Origin: Mycolicibacterium holsaticum DSM 44478 = JCM 12374
GTDB taxonomy: Bacteria > Actinomycetota > Actinomycetes > Mycobacteriales > Mycobacteriaceae
Length of the DNA stretch: 64,000 nucleotides
Assembly (NCBI RefSeq): GCF_019645835.1
Contig: NZ_CP080998.1
Location: 2,542,001-2,606,000 of the forward strand
Direction of reading: 5' to 3'
This document shows positions 44,003 through 53,088 of this stretch, one piece after another. A program made the translations under genes and the position numbers. The notes beneath the pieces are model-generated. The model was not told the origin of the DNA and made no database searches. It was given only the letters and a program-made list of their open reading frames with translations. How positions within the stretch are numbered: position 1 is the first letter of the stretch; each line of letters begins with the position of its first letter.

Positions 44003-44434
44003 CTACTTGACGATCAGCGTGCCCGTCATCGACGGGTGATACACGCAGTAGAACGCGTACTCGCCGGGTTGGGTCGGCGCGGTCAACGTGCCCTGCTCAC
44101 CACCGTCGACGTGCACGTCGAAGGTGTCCGCGGTCCGTGAGGTCACCGAGTGCTCCACGGAGTCGTTGTTCGTCACGGTGATCTGCGTGCCGGGCGCGAC
44201 GGTGATCGGATCACCGAAACTCATGTCGGCGATCGTGATCGTCGCGGCTTCGGCGGCCGCGGGCGCACCGGTCGTGGTCGTGGTTGTGGTCTCCTCGGTG
44301 GTGGTCTCGGCGGCGGTGCCCGTCGCGGTGGCGGTACCCGTCGCGTCGTCCTCGGTGGTGGCCGCTTGGTTGCAGCCGGTGGCCAGCGCGGCGATCAGGC
44401 ACAGGGCGCTGCAGAACAGCCAGACTCTCTTCAT
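44003..44434 (-). CDS. Cupredoxin-like copper lipoprotein
   Basis: The 143-residue precursor has a signal peptide with lipobox LATGC (acylated Cys21), a long Thr/Ala/Glu-rich linker (about 25-62), and a plastocyanin-like domain with all type I copper ligands: His in VEHSVTS, Cys and His in FYCVYHPSM, and Met three residues after that His. It may carry electrons or bind copper at the membrane surface. The linker is a low-complexity run of Thr codons. Confidence 0.86.
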   Translation of the reverse strand: MKRVWLFCSALCLIAALATGCNQAATTEDDATGTATATGTAAETTTEETTTTTTTGAPAAAEAATITIADMSFGDPITVAPGTQITVTNNDSVEHSVTSRTADTFDVHVDGGEQGTLTAPTQPGEYAFYCVYHPSMTGTLIVK

Positions 44435-44516
44435 CGTGTCCCCTTGGGTTTGGTTCTACCGTGGACACGATTATCGAACCGTCGGGGTTCGCGCCCGAGG
44501 GTGTTCGGCGATATCG

Positions 44517-44915
44517 CTACAGCGTCGCGGTGACCGGACCCGTCGGCTGGCACACCGGCTGCGGCGGATTGCCGACGCTGGCGCAGCCGCGCCCGGTGGA
44601 CACGTAGGTCCTCCCCGGCTGATACGGCGCGTAGTAGACCCGGGCGGGCAGCAAACCGTTGTTCTTCTTGCACTGACCCGGCCCCGAGGCGCCCTCCAAC
44701 TGGATGCACGCGACGGTGGAGAACACGTTGGCCCGGTCGCAGGCCGCCGGTTCCAGCGTCGCGGTCACCATCGCGGTTCCGGACACGTCGACGACATAGG
44801 GCGCCGACAGCGTGTAGTCACACGGCGGCGTCTGCGGGTCGGCGCCTGCGACACCCGCCGTCGGGCTCAGCAGCAGGACGGCGGAGGCGACGACGACCAT
44901 CAACGGCCTGATCAT
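44517..44915 (-). CDS. Secreted small cysteine-containing protein of unknown function
   Basis: The 132-residue product starts at ATG 44915 and has a clear signal peptide (MIRPLMVVVASAVLLLSPTAGVAGADP, cleavage likely after GVAGA). The mature part holds six Cys (PPCD, AACDR, VACIQ, GQCKK, GCAS, PVCQ), enough for three disulfides. No known domain is recognised, although the pattern recalls small secreted mycobacterial proteins with Ig-like folds. Confidence 0.78.
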   Translation of the reverse strand: MIRPLMVVVASAVLLLSPTAGVAGADPQTPPCDYTLSAPYVVDVSGTAMVTATLEPAACDRANVFSTVACIQLEGASGPGQCKKNNGLLPARVYYAPYQPGRTYVSTGRGCASVGNPPQPVCQPTGPVTATL

Positions 44916-44962
44916 TAGTGGATGGTAGATCACCTTCGTCGCGCGAACAGACACAAAGCCAT

Positions 44963-45859
44963 CTAGAGGTAGCGGGCGAACCAGTCCTGCACCCGCTGCC
45001 AGGCGTCGGCGGCCGCGGCGGCGTTGTAGCGCTGTCCGGTGTCGTTGAAGAACGCGTGGTTGGCGTCCGGTTCGGTGACCAACTCGAACACCATGCCCGC
45101 CTGCTCCAACGCCGCACGGGCCACCGGTTCGGTGGCGTTGACGCGTTGATCCTGGGCCGCGTAGATTCCCAGCACCGCAACGTCTTTGGACCCGGAGAAG
45201 TCGGGATTCTCCGGTGTCGGCCCGTAGAACGGGACGGCCGCCGACAGCCGTGGTTCACCCGCGGCCAGCAACCGCCACACCATGCCGCCGCCCATGCAGA
45301 AGCCGACGGCGGCGACCTTTCGGCCGGGGACGCGGCCGGTGAGTTCGTCGATTCCTGACTTCAAGTCGCCGACGGCGTCGGCGGGCGCGATGTTGGCGAG
45401 TGCGGCGGTGGCCTGCGCCGGATCGGCGAAGGTGCCGGTTCCGCCCTGCGCCGACAGCAAGTCGATCGCCAGCGCGGAGTAGCCGGTGCCCGCGAACCGG
45501 CCCGCGACCGACCGGATGTGGTCGTTGAGCCCCTTGTTCTCGTGGATGACCAGCACACCGCCGCGCGGATCGGGCGCCTGAGCCCATGCGCCCTGCAGTT
45601 CACCGCGGGGCCCCGACCAGGTGACCGGGCTGGTGGGCAACGCGGTCTGCGCACCCGTCGTCTCCCGCCCGCTCGAGGAGGTGGCCGGGCTCTGCGCCTC
45701 GGGTTCGCGCTTGTCGCTGCACCCGGCGATCAGCGCCGTCGCGGCGGCGGTGCCGACGCCGAGCAGCGCGAGCCTGCGCAGGGCCTCGCGTCTGGACAGC
45801 AGGCCGTCGACGTGATCGATCGCGATCTCTTCGGCGATGTAGCGCTGCAGCGGCGTCAT
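44963..45859 (-). CDS. Dienelactone hydrolase family protein, Tat-exported lipoprotein
   Basis: The 298-residue precursor starts at ATG 45859. A twin-arginine signal (SRREALRRLALLGVGTAAATALIAGC) ends in a lipobox, so the protein should be exported folded and lipid-anchored. The catalytic domain is of the dienelactone hydrolase type: VIHENKGLNDHIR (oxyanion Glu), GFCMGGG (Cys nucleophile), Asp in AAQDQRVN and His in DANHAFF. It may hydrolyse lactones or esters outside the membrane. Start is favoured because the Tat motif follows at the usual distance. Confidence 0.87.
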   Translation of the reverse strand: MTPLQRYIAEEIAIDHVDGLLSRREALRRLALLGVGTAAATALIAGCSDKREPEAQSPATSSSGRETTGAQTALPTSPVTWSGPRGELQGAWAQAPDPRGGVLVIHENKGLNDHIRSVAGRFAGTGYSALAIDLLSAQGGTGTFADPAQATAALANIAPADAVGDLKSGIDELTGRVPGRKVAAVGFCMGGGMVWRLLAAGEPRLSAAVPFYGPTPENPDFSGSKDVAVLGIYAAQDQRVNATEPVARAALEQAGMVFELVTEPDANHAFFNDTGQRYNAAAAADAWQRVQDWFARYL

Positions 45860-45977
45860 TCCCGTCAGTATCCTCCGGTCAGCGGATAACACCAGGTCAT
45901 CGGGCAAAATAGACAGAATTGAGAATCTGTTCACGGTTTTCATTGACACCGCAATGCCCGGGCTGTTCTATGACGGG

Positions 45978-47768
45978 GTGACCTACGACACGATCATCTG
46001 CAACGGACGCTGGTTCGACGGCACCGGTGCACCATCGGCGGTGGCGAACATCGGCATCCGCAACGGCCATATCGCAGCGATCACCGAGGACGACCTCGAC
46101 CCGACCGGCTGCTCGGACGTCGTCGACGCGGCCGGCAAATGGGTGTTGCCGGGCATGCTCGACATCCACACCCACTACGACGTCGAGGTGCTCGACGGCC
46201 CGGCGCTCACCGAGTCGCTGCGGCACGGGGTGACCACGGTGATGCTCGGGTCCTGCTCGCTGTCCACCGTCCACGTCGGCGGCACCGACGCCGGCGACAT
46301 CTTCGGCAGGGTCGAGGCGATCCCGCGCGATCACGTCATCGACGCGGTCGAGCGCAACAAGACGTGGACGAACTGCGAGGAGTACATCGCGGCGCTGGAG
46401 GCACGCCCGCTCGGACCCAACGTCGCGGCCTTCATCGGGCACTCCGATATGCGCGCGGCCACCATGGGGCTTGACCGCGCGACCCGTAAAGACGTGCGTC
46501 CCACCCGCACGGAACAGGCCCAGATGGAGCGGTGGCTCGCGGACGCGCTGAAGGCCGGCTTCGTCGGAATGTCTTCGCAGCAGCTTCTTTTCGACAAGCT
46601 CGACGGTGACGTCTGCCGGTCGCGGACCCTGCCGTCCACCTACGCCAAGCCGCGCGAGCTGCGCAGGCTCAAATCGTTGCTTCGGCGTACGGGCCGGGTG
46701 CTGCAGTCCGGCCCCGACATTCAGAACCCGTTGAACCTGGTGTCGCAGCTGGTGCAGTCGCTCGGCCTGATCCGCAACCCGCTGAAAACCAGCCTGCTGT
46801 CGGCGGCCGACGTGAAGTCCAACCCGTACAGCATCCATGCGCTGGGCCCGGCCGCCCGGCTGGTCAACAGGCTCGGCGGGAACTTCCGCTGGCAGCACCT
46901 GCCGGTGCCGTTCGAGGTCTACGCCGACGGTATCGACCTGGTGGTGTTCGAGGAGTTCGGCGCGGGCGCCGCGGCGCTGCACCTGCGCGACGAGGTCGAG
47001 CGCAACGACCTGATGCGCGACGAGGCCTATCGCCGCCGGTTCCGCAAGGAGTACGAGAGCAAGCTCGGCATCCGGGTGTGGCAGCGCGACTTCTTCGACG
47101 CCGAGATCGTGGCGTGCCCCGACACGTCGATCGTCGGAAAATCGTTCGGCCAGGTCGGCAAGGAGCGCGGCGGCGGGCATCCCGTCGACGCGTTCCTCGA
47201 CCTGGTGCTCGAGCACGGCCGGGCACTGCGCTGGCGCACCACCATCTCCAACCACCGGCCCGAGGTCCTCAAAAAGCTCGCCCGAGACGCCGGTATCCAA
47301 ATGGGCTTCTCCGATGCCGGGGCGCATCTGCGCAACATGGCGTTCTACAACATGGGTCTTCGGCTGCTTCGGCATGTCCGCGACGCCGAGCGCGCAGGTC
47401 AACCGTTCATGACGGTCGAGCAGGCCGTGCACCGGCTCACCGGTGACCTCGCCGACTGGTATCGGCTGGACGCCGGGCACCTGCGCGTCGGCGACCGTGC
47501 TGATCTCGTGATCGTCGACCCCGCCCGGCTCGATGATTCGCTGGACGCCTACGCCGAGGAGGCCGTCGAACAGTACGGCGGGCTCTCGCGCATGGTCAAC
47601 CGCAACGACGACACGGTGAGCGCGGTCTACGTCGGCGGACGCGCGGTCTTCGTCGGTGGCCGGGCAACCGACCTGGTCGGCAAGCAGCGCACCGGCCGGT
47701 TCTTGCGCGCAGCGCACAAGGCGCCCGCGATCTCCGCACAGGAAGGCGAATTAGCCAGTGTCAGTTGA
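45978..47768 (+). CDS. N-acyl-D-amino-acid deacylase/D-aminoacylase family amidohydrolase
   Basis: From GTG 45978 the protein is 596 residues (ATG 45954 is an alternative). Amidohydrolase features are DIHTHYDVEVLDGPALTESLRHGVTTV (metal HxH), GHSDMRAA, and GFSDAGAHLRNM with the catalytic Asp near the C-terminus, plus the usual beta-sandwich lid at both ends (IICNGRWFDGTGAPSAVANIGIRNG; GDRADLVIVDPARL). This family removes acyl groups from D-amino acids, but many mycobacterial members have unknown substrates. The last 11 bases overlap the next gene. Confidence 0.88.
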   Translation: MTYDTIICNGRWFDGTGAPSAVANIGIRNGHIAAITEDDLDPTGCSDVVDAAGKWVLPGMLDIHTHYDVEVLDGPALTESLRHGVTTVMLGSCSLSTVHVGGTDAGDIFGRVEAIPRDHVIDAVERNKTWTNCEEYIAALEARPLGPNVAAFIGHSDMRAATMGLDRATRKDVRPTRTEQAQMERWLADALKAGFVGMSSQQLLFDKLDGDVCRSRTLPSTYAKPRELRRLKSLLRRTGRVLQSGPDIQNPLNLVSQLVQSLGLIRNPLKTSLLSAADVKSNPYSIHALGPAARLVNRLGGNFRWQHLPVPFEVYADGIDLVVFEEFGAGAAALHLRDEVERNDLMRDEAYRRRFRKEYESKLGIRVWQRDFFDAEIVACPDTSIVGKSFGQVGKERGGGHPVDAFLDLVLEHGRALRWRTTISNHRPEVLKKLARDAGIQMGFSDAGAHLRNMAFYNMGLRLLRHVRDAERAGQPFMTVEQAVHRLTGDLADWYRLDAGHLRVGDRADLVIVDPARLDDSLDAYAEEAVEQYGGLSRMVNRNDDTVSAVYVGGRAVFVGGRATDLVGKQRTGRFLRAAHKAPAISAQEGELASVS

Positions 47769-48201
47769 AGATACCGTTTTGGGGATGTGGAAGGCGCTGT
47801 CCGCGCGGGATTGGGAGGCGCTGAAGACGTTCCTATCGGACGACTGCATCTACCTCGACATGCCCGTCGGCCCGACCGCGGCGGCGCGCGGGCCCGAGGA
47901 CATCGTCAAGCGACTCAAGATCGGCTTGGAGCCGCTGGCGTCGTATGAGAACTTCTCCGGGGTGCTGGTCGACAACGGTACCGACGCGATGTACGAGCAC
48001 AGCGAGGAATGGCACTGGGCCACCGGTGAATCCGCGGTGCTGAAGTTCGTCTCGGTGCACAAGGTGGAAGACGGCAAGATCACCCTGTGGAAGGACTACT
48101 GGGACATGGGTGCGCTGGCCAACAACGCACCGCCCACCTGGCTGGAGGACTTCGCTAACGCCGACATGAGCTGGGTGTTCGACGCGACCGGCCTGGTCTG
48201 A
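47758..48201 (+). CDS. NTF2-like protein of the limonene-epoxide hydrolase type
   Basis: The 147-residue protein starts at GTG 47758 and overlaps the amidohydrolase by 11 bases. It has the limonene-1,2-epoxide hydrolase/SnoaL pattern: MWKALSARDWEALKTFLSDDCIYLDMPVGPTAAARGPEDIVKRLK split over about 10-58 and EDGKITLWKDYWDMG. Asp and Arg residues in the pocket could support epoxide hydrolysis. Co-translation with the deacylase suggests one pathway. Confidence 0.83.
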   Translation: MSVEDTVLGMWKALSARDWEALKTFLSDDCIYLDMPVGPTAAARGPEDIVKRLKIGLEPLASYENFSGVLVDNGTDAMYEHSEEWHWATGESAVLKFVSVHKVEDGKITLWKDYWDMGALANNAPPTWLEDFANADMSWVFDATGLV

Positions 48202-48241
48202 GGACTCCCCCGCCGGTTTGACGTCAACCCGACGGCTGACC

Positions 48242-49603
48242 TCAGACGCTCCAGGCCAGCCGGAACTTGTCGGCGAGTTCCTCGGGCGGCATGTCGCCGT
48301 AGGTGTCGTGCTCGTAGCGCCGGACCGCGACGATGGAGTCGACGGCCGCCTCACCGAGAATTCCGCGCAGCAGCGACGACCGGTCGAGCCGGTCGAGCGC
48401 GTCGGACTGCTCCGGGGACAGCAGCGCGATACCGGCCTGCTCGCGCTGCTTGTCGGTCATCGTGGCCGGACCGACGGTGGTCTCCTGCCCCAGCGGCAGT
48501 TCGCGCTCGATACCGTCGAGCGCCAAACCCAGGATGGTGGCCGTCGCGAAATACGGATTGGCCGACGGGTCGATCACCTTCACCTCGATGTTCGCACCGC
48601 ATGGGTTGCTCGGCCCGCCGACGAGGAATCGCACTGCGGCTTCCCGGTTCTCGGTGCCCCAGCACAGATACGCACCTGACCAATGGCCGGGCTGCAGCCG
48701 CATGCCCGACAGCAGCGAGCCGCACAGCACGCCTTGGGCTTCGGGGAGGCCGGCGATCAACCCGGCTACCGCGCACTGCCCCTCCGGTGTCATCGCGCCG
48801 ACACCGTTTCCGCCGGAGAACAGCGGCGCATCTGCGCGCTTGAGTGAAAAATGTTGGTGCGAGCCCGATCCCACGCTGCCGGCGAACGGTACCGGTGACA
48901 GGCTGACCCGCAGCCCATGGCGGCGGGCGACGCGCCCGACGATGATGCGCATCAGCACCAGCTGGTCGGCAGCGGCGACCGGGGCCATCGGGGACAGCGA
49001 GATCTCAAACTGGTTGCGCCCGTATTCAGGATGGAACTGCTCGATCGAAACAGCCGATCCCGCAGCGGCATTGGTGACGTCGCGGACGAAGCCCTCGAAC
49101 TCCAGCACGCCGGCCAGGCCGTACTGGGCCCACAGATGCGACGGCAGCGGGCTGCCGTCGGGTCCGACGAGCACGAACTCCATCTCGTGCCCGACGACGG
49201 CCTCGATGCCCGCTTCGGTCAGTCGGTCGGTCACCCTGGTCAGCGCGCCGCGGCCGCAGTAGGGATCCGGTGAACCGTCCTGGCTGAAGAACGCGCCGGG
49301 CGCCCAGGCCAAACCGTCCCCGAGGATGCGCACGGCGCCCAGGTCGATCCGGATCCGCTGATCGCCCACCACGCCGATCGCGTCGCCGAAGACGATGCCG
49401 GTCTGGTCGATGGCGAACACATGCCACACCGGGCTGGCGCCAAGGCCGGGATCGGCGAACGGACCCATCCGGCGCAGCGGCACGGTCTTGGCGAGCGTGA
49501 GCCCCGCCGCGTTGACGACCGTCCCGATCAGGGTGGTGACCCCGTCGGCCTCGAGTTGGGCGATCGCCGCGGCGGCGAGCGGTTTGGCGGCCCGCGGTGT
49601 CAT
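48242..49603 (-). CDS. glnA3: Glutamine synthetase family protein, probable GlnA3 type
   Basis: The 453-residue protein has the glutamine synthetase catalytic layout: VGHEMEFVLVG, EQFHPEYGRNQFEISLSP, SVGSGSHQHFSLKR (metal and ATP site) and ENREAAVRF with NPCGANIEVKVIDPSANPYFATATIL. True GlnA1 is longer and carries an adenylylated Tyr near the end; this resembles the GlnA3 group, whose members in Streptomyces glutamylate polyamines. I recall M. tuberculosis Rv1878 (glnA3) next to Rv1877 and bfrA, as here. An AhpD-like gene lies 30 bases upstream behind a KstR-type operator. Confidence 0.85.
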   Translation of the reverse strand: MTPRAAKPLAAAAIAQLEADGVTTLIGTVVNAAGLTLAKTVPLRRMGPFADPGLGASPVWHVFAIDQTGIVFGDAIGVVGDQRIRIDLGAVRILGDGLAWAPGAFFSQDGSPDPYCGRGALTRVTDRLTEAGIEAVVGHEMEFVLVGPDGSPLPSHLWAQYGLAGVLEFEGFVRDVTNAAAGSAVSIEQFHPEYGRNQFEISLSPMAPVAAADQLVLMRIIVGRVARRHGLRVSLSPVPFAGSVGSGSHQHFSLKRADAPLFSGGNGVGAMTPEGQCAVAGLIAGLPEAQGVLCGSLLSGMRLQPGHWSGAYLCWGTENREAAVRFLVGGPSNPCGANIEVKVIDPSANPYFATATILGLALDGIERELPLGQETTVGPATMTDKQREQAGIALLSPEQSDALDRLDRSSLLRGILGEAAVDSIVAVRRYEHDTYGDMPPEELADKFRLAWSV

Positions 49604-49632
49604 GCCGCAAGTGTGCGCGCTCGCGCAGGTGC

Positions 49633-50115
49633 TTACAGCGTGATCTTGCAGCTTTGGCCGATGTCGAGGGTGCGCAGCATCCGGCCCATGCCCAACCACA
49701 TCGCGCACGACAGCGCGAGGTCGGTGAGTAGTTCGTCGTCGAAGTGCGTGCGGCAGCGGGCCCAGAAGTCCTCGTCGTCGCGCAGCGCGGTGTGGTCGGA
49801 GGCGAACCGCTCGGCGAACTCCGCGGCGATGCGTTCCTGGTCGCTGTAGCCCGGCCAGGTCCGCCACTGGGCGGCGTGGTCGTAGAGATCCTCGTCGACG
49901 CCGGCCGCGACACCCGCCGAGTCGCGGGTGTTCTGGCACACCACGCATTCGTTGTCCAGCGCGATGACCATCCTGGCCAACTCGCGCACCCGCATCGGCA
50001 GGCGGTTCTTGGTGTAGACGGCGTTGGTGAAACCCGCCATCGCGACCCCGATGTCGGGCGACTTGACCACCCAGGCTGCCGCGTCGTCGTCGGCGAAGTC
50101 TCCTATTCGGCTCAT
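49633..50115 (-). CDS. Carboxymuconolactone decarboxylase/AhpD-like protein
   Basis: The 160-residue protein starts at ATG 50115. It has the CMD/AhpD helical pattern with a redox-active CxxC in LDNECVVCQNTRDSAG (about residue 56-65) and a following LYDHAAQWRTWPGYSDQERIAAEFAERFA. AhpD-like proteins reduce peroxiredoxin or lipoyl partners; CMDs act on aromatic lactones. The perfect KstR-type operator 31 bases upstream and close spacing to the GlnA3-type gene place both in one sterol-responsive unit. Confidence 0.83.
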   Translation of the reverse strand: MSRIGDFADDDAAAWVVKSPDIGVAMAGFTNAVYTKNRLPMRVRELARMVIALDNECVVCQNTRDSAGVAAGVDEDLYDHAAQWRTWPGYSDQERIAAEFAERFASDHTALRDDEDFWARCRTHFDDELLTDLALSCAMWLGMGRMLRTLDIGQSCKITL

Positions 50116-50145
50116 GGCCGCATGGTACGCGCAGCGCCGCAAAGG

Positions 50146-50159
50146 TGGAACACGTTCTA
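50146..50159. promoter_or_regulatory. KstR-type operator (TGGAACACGTTCTA)
   Basis: This is a perfect match to TnnAACnnGTTnnA, lying between the 3' end of the exporter gene (50183) and the AhpD-like start (50115). It would give the AhpD-like and GlnA3-type genes their own sterol-responsive promoter. Confidence 0.75.
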
Positions 50160-50182
50160 GAACGCGGGGCGCGGCGCGGCAA

Positions 50183-52234
50183 TCATGTGGCGGTGGCGGT
50201 TATCTGGGCGCGTTCGTCGTCCCACTCCCGCTGCGCGAGGATGCGATGCGCGATGCGTTCCAGCGCGGCCTCCACCTGCGCGTGGTCCGGTCGGCCCTCG
50301 TACGTCGGCGACTTGGCGAGCTTCTCGGTGATCGCGTCGACCAGCACCGAGGACGCGGTGTCGACCTGACGGGCGCCGGCCTGCGTAAGCCACAGCCGGT
50401 CACCGGTGCGCAACGCGTAGCCGGTGGCGATCAACTGCTCGAAGGTCGGTTCGATGACTTCGCACGGCACCCGAAGGCGATCGGCAATGTCGGTGAGCCG
50501 CGCCGAGCCGAACGCCTGGTTGTGCCGGTAGATCTGGATCAACGCCCACAGCCGCGCGACGTCGAGTTCGCAGCCCGGCCGGCCCGCGATGGTGCGCAGC
50601 CGTATCTCGGGTGAAGTCCGCAGCAGCCGACCGATCGCGGATTCCAGCACCTGGTCGGGGGTGTCGGTGCCGGGCATGGCGAAGCCGTCGCCGAGATCGA
50701 CAGCCGCCATTTCCATCTCGTGCAGCGGAACCTCTCTGAGGGTCAGCGCGACGAGGAAGCCGATGAACGCGACCGGCGCCGCGAACAGGAACACCAACCC
50801 GAGCGAATCGGCGTAGGCGGTGACGATCGGCGCGGCGACATCGTGAGGCAACGAATGCAACACCTGCGGCGACTGCGCCGCCGCCGGTGGCGCGCCGCTG
50901 GCAGCGAGGGCCGGGCCGATGCGGTCATCGAGGAAGTTGATGAACAACGACCCGAAGATCGCTGCACCGAACGAACTTCCGATGGCCCGGAAGAACGTCA
51001 CACCCGAGGTGGCGACGCCGAGATCGGCGAAGCCGACCGTGCTCTGCACGATGAGGATGAGCACCTGCATACACATGCCGATACCGGCGCCGAGGACGAA
51101 CAGGTACGCCGACTGCGCCAGCAACGACGTGTCGGCGTCCATTCGGGACAGCAGCACGAAACCCACCACCATCACCGCGGTGCCGACGACCGGGAAGATC
51201 TTGTAGCGGCCGGTGCGGCCCACGACGGCGCCGCTGCCCACCGAGGTCAGAAGCAACCCGACCACCATCGGCAGCGTGCGCAGCCCGGACTCCGTGGCCG
51301 ACACCCCGTCAACGAACTGCATGTAGGTCGGCAGGAACGTCAACGCGCCCAGCATCGCGAACCCGACGATGAACGACAGCACACAGCACACCGTGAAAAC
51401 CGGGCTGCCGAACAACCTGATCGGCAGAACAGGTTCGGCCGCACGGCTTTCCACCCAGACGAACACCGCGAGCGCGGCCACCGAGCCGGCGAACAACCCG
51501 ATGATCGTCGCAGAACCCCACGGGTACGTGCTACCACCCCAGCTCGTCGCCAGCGTGAGGCCCGACGCGCCGAGGCCGACGAACACGATCCCTGCGTAGT
51601 CGATGACCGGTCTGTCACGGCGGCCGAGCGCGGGGATGGCGGCGGCGGCCACGAAGAACACCACGATTCCCACCGGCACGTTGATCCAGAACGCCCACCG
51701 CCAACTGAGGTGGTCGGTGAAGTAGCCGCCAAGCAGGGGGCCGATCACCGTGGTCACCCCGAACACGGCGCCCAGCGCTCCTTGGTAGCGGCCGCGATCG
51801 CGCAGCGGAATGACCTCGCCGATCAGCGCGGTGGCCGTCACCATGATGGCCCCGCCGCCGATGCCCTGCAGGGCGCGCGACGCGACCAGCGCCGTCATCG
51901 AACCGGCCATACCGCACAGCACCGAGCCGACTAGGAAGAAGATGACCGCCACCCCGAACACGGCCTTGCGGCCGAACAGGTCGCCGAGCTTGCCCACCAC
52001 CGCGGTGGCGATGGTCGAGGCCAGCAGATAGCTCGTCACCACCCAGGACTGGTGGCCGGCGCCCCCGAGGTCGGCGACCACGGTCGGCAGCGCGGTCGCG
52101 ACAATCGTCTGGTCCAGCGCGGCGAGCAGCATGCCCAACAGCACCGCGACGAAGACGAAGTTGCGGCGCTGCGGACTGATCAGCGCGCCGGATTCACGAT
52201 CTTCGGCGGTGGTCTGTGTAGCCGGACTGCTCAT
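50183..52234 (-). CDS. DHA2-family drug exporter (Rv1877-like) with C-terminal winged-helix-like domain
   Basis: The 683-residue MFS protein has 14 predicted membrane segments (about 25-535): LDQTIVATALPTVVADLG in TM1, GKLGDLFGRKAVF, ALQGIGGGAIMVTATALIGE (motif C) and ALTLREVPL at the end of the core. The remaining 145 residues form a soluble domain that looks like a MarR-type winged helix (VARLWALIQIYRHNQAFGSARLTDIADRLRV, AGARQVDTASSVLVDAITEKL). M. tuberculosis Rv1877, of similar length, exports several drugs. Start ATG 52234. Intergenic spacing to bfrA is 127 bases. Confidence 0.88.
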   Translation of the reverse strand: MSSPATQTTAEDRESGALISPQRRNFVFVAVLLGMLLAALDQTIVATALPTVVADLGGAGHQSWVVTSYLLASTIATAVVGKLGDLFGRKAVFGVAVIFFLVGSVLCGMAGSMTALVASRALQGIGGGAIMVTATALIGEVIPLRDRGRYQGALGAVFGVTTVIGPLLGGYFTDHLSWRWAFWINVPVGIVVFFVAAAAIPALGRRDRPVIDYAGIVFVGLGASGLTLATSWGGSTYPWGSATIIGLFAGSVAALAVFVWVESRAAEPVLPIRLFGSPVFTVCCVLSFIVGFAMLGALTFLPTYMQFVDGVSATESGLRTLPMVVGLLLTSVGSGAVVGRTGRYKIFPVVGTAVMVVGFVLLSRMDADTSLLAQSAYLFVLGAGIGMCMQVLILIVQSTVGFADLGVATSGVTFFRAIGSSFGAAIFGSLFINFLDDRIGPALAASGAPPAAAQSPQVLHSLPHDVAAPIVTAYADSLGLVFLFAAPVAFIGFLVALTLREVPLHEMEMAAVDLGDGFAMPGTDTPDQVLESAIGRLLRTSPEIRLRTIAGRPGCELDVARLWALIQIYRHNQAFGSARLTDIADRLRVPCEVIEPTFEQLIATGYALRTGDRLWLTQAGARQVDTASSVLVDAITEKLAKSPTYEGRPDHAQVEAALERIAHRILAQREWDDERAQITATAT

Positions 52235-52360
52235 CCCTGCCTCTCGTCGGCCGGTAACCCCTCCGCCATATCGTTAGACAGGCTAGAAAAGTTACAGCGG
52301 GCCGCCGTGAGGGTTGCCAGGAGTGGGTTTGGGAAAACGCGTCCTCGCGGCGCGGACCGG

Positions 52361-52846
52361 TTACAGGTTGGTCGGCGGCCGGGAGACGCATTGCGCGGCG
52401 TAGAGCGCGTCGCCCAGCTTGTCCATCAACTGCAACTGCGTCTCGAGGTAGTCGACGTGGTCCTCCTCGTTGGCCAGGATCTTCTCCAACAGCGTCGCGG
52501 TCGTGGCGTCTTCCTTCTCGCGGCACATGATGATGCCCGGCTTCAGTCGCGCCATCACCTCGTATTCGATCGCCAGGTCGGCCTCGAATTGTTCACGCAG
52601 GGTCTGGCCGATCCGCAGCGAGAATAGCCGCTGATAATTCGGCAGCCCGTCCAGAATGAGGATTCGATCGGTGATCGCCTCCGCGTGATTCATTTCTTCG
52701 AATGATTCTTTGCGGGTATGTTCGGCGAGTTCGGTGAAGCCCCAATTCGCTTGCATCTTCGAATGCAGGAAATACTGGTTGATGGCCGTGAGTTCGCTTG
52801 TCAATTGCTCGTTGAGCAATTTCAGAACATCTGGGTCGCCTTGCAT
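52361..52846 (-). CDS. bfrA: Bacterioferritin BfrA
   Basis: The 161-residue protein matches bacterioferritin fully: ferroxidase ligands Glu18, Glu51, His54, Glu94, Glu127 and His130, and haem ligand Met52. It assembles into 24-subunit shells that store ferric iron. ATG 52846 is the start, with an AGGAG-like sequence close upstream. It faces an operon containing bacterioferritin-associated ferredoxin across a 242-base gap that holds an IdeR-type box. Neighbouring MFS and GlnA3-type genes match the order I recall around Rv1876. Confidence 0.92.
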   Translation of the reverse strand: MQGDPDVLKLLNEQLTSELTAINQYFLHSKMQANWGFTELAEHTRKESFEEMNHAEAITDRILILDGLPNYQRLFSLRIGQTLREQFEADLAIEYEVMARLKPGIIMCREKEDATTATLLEKILANEEDHVDYLETQLQLMDKLGDALYAAQCVSRPPTNL

Positions 52847-53033
52847 CCTGGCTCCTTAACACCTTGAGGGCTGGTCACGTATCGCTCGCGGTCGTGTGTC
52901 GTCCAATCTAGTGCAGAAACCGTCCGCGAGACAGTCTTAGCGCTTGTGCGGCGCGGCTTTTCGGGCTGCTGGGGAGCAATTGGCTGGCGTCGGGTCGCCG
53001 ATGACGCGCCGACTCTGGACTGCCTATGCTAAC

Positions 53034-53052
53034 TAAGGTTAGACTCCGCTAA
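53034..53052. promoter_or_regulatory. Imperfect IdeR-type iron box (15 of 19)
   Basis: Starting TAAGGTTAG and ending CTAA, this sequence matches the IdeR consensus TWAGGTWAGSCTWACCTWA at 15 of 19 positions, with the mismatches in the centre and right arm. It lies 37 bases before the tandem-barrel gene at 53089, where binding would repress, and 188 bases before bfrA, where IdeR acts as an activator in M. tuberculosis. Confidence 0.5.
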
Positions 53053-53088
53053 CCGCATGCCGGCCGGTCGAACAGGTGGGAATTAGGG

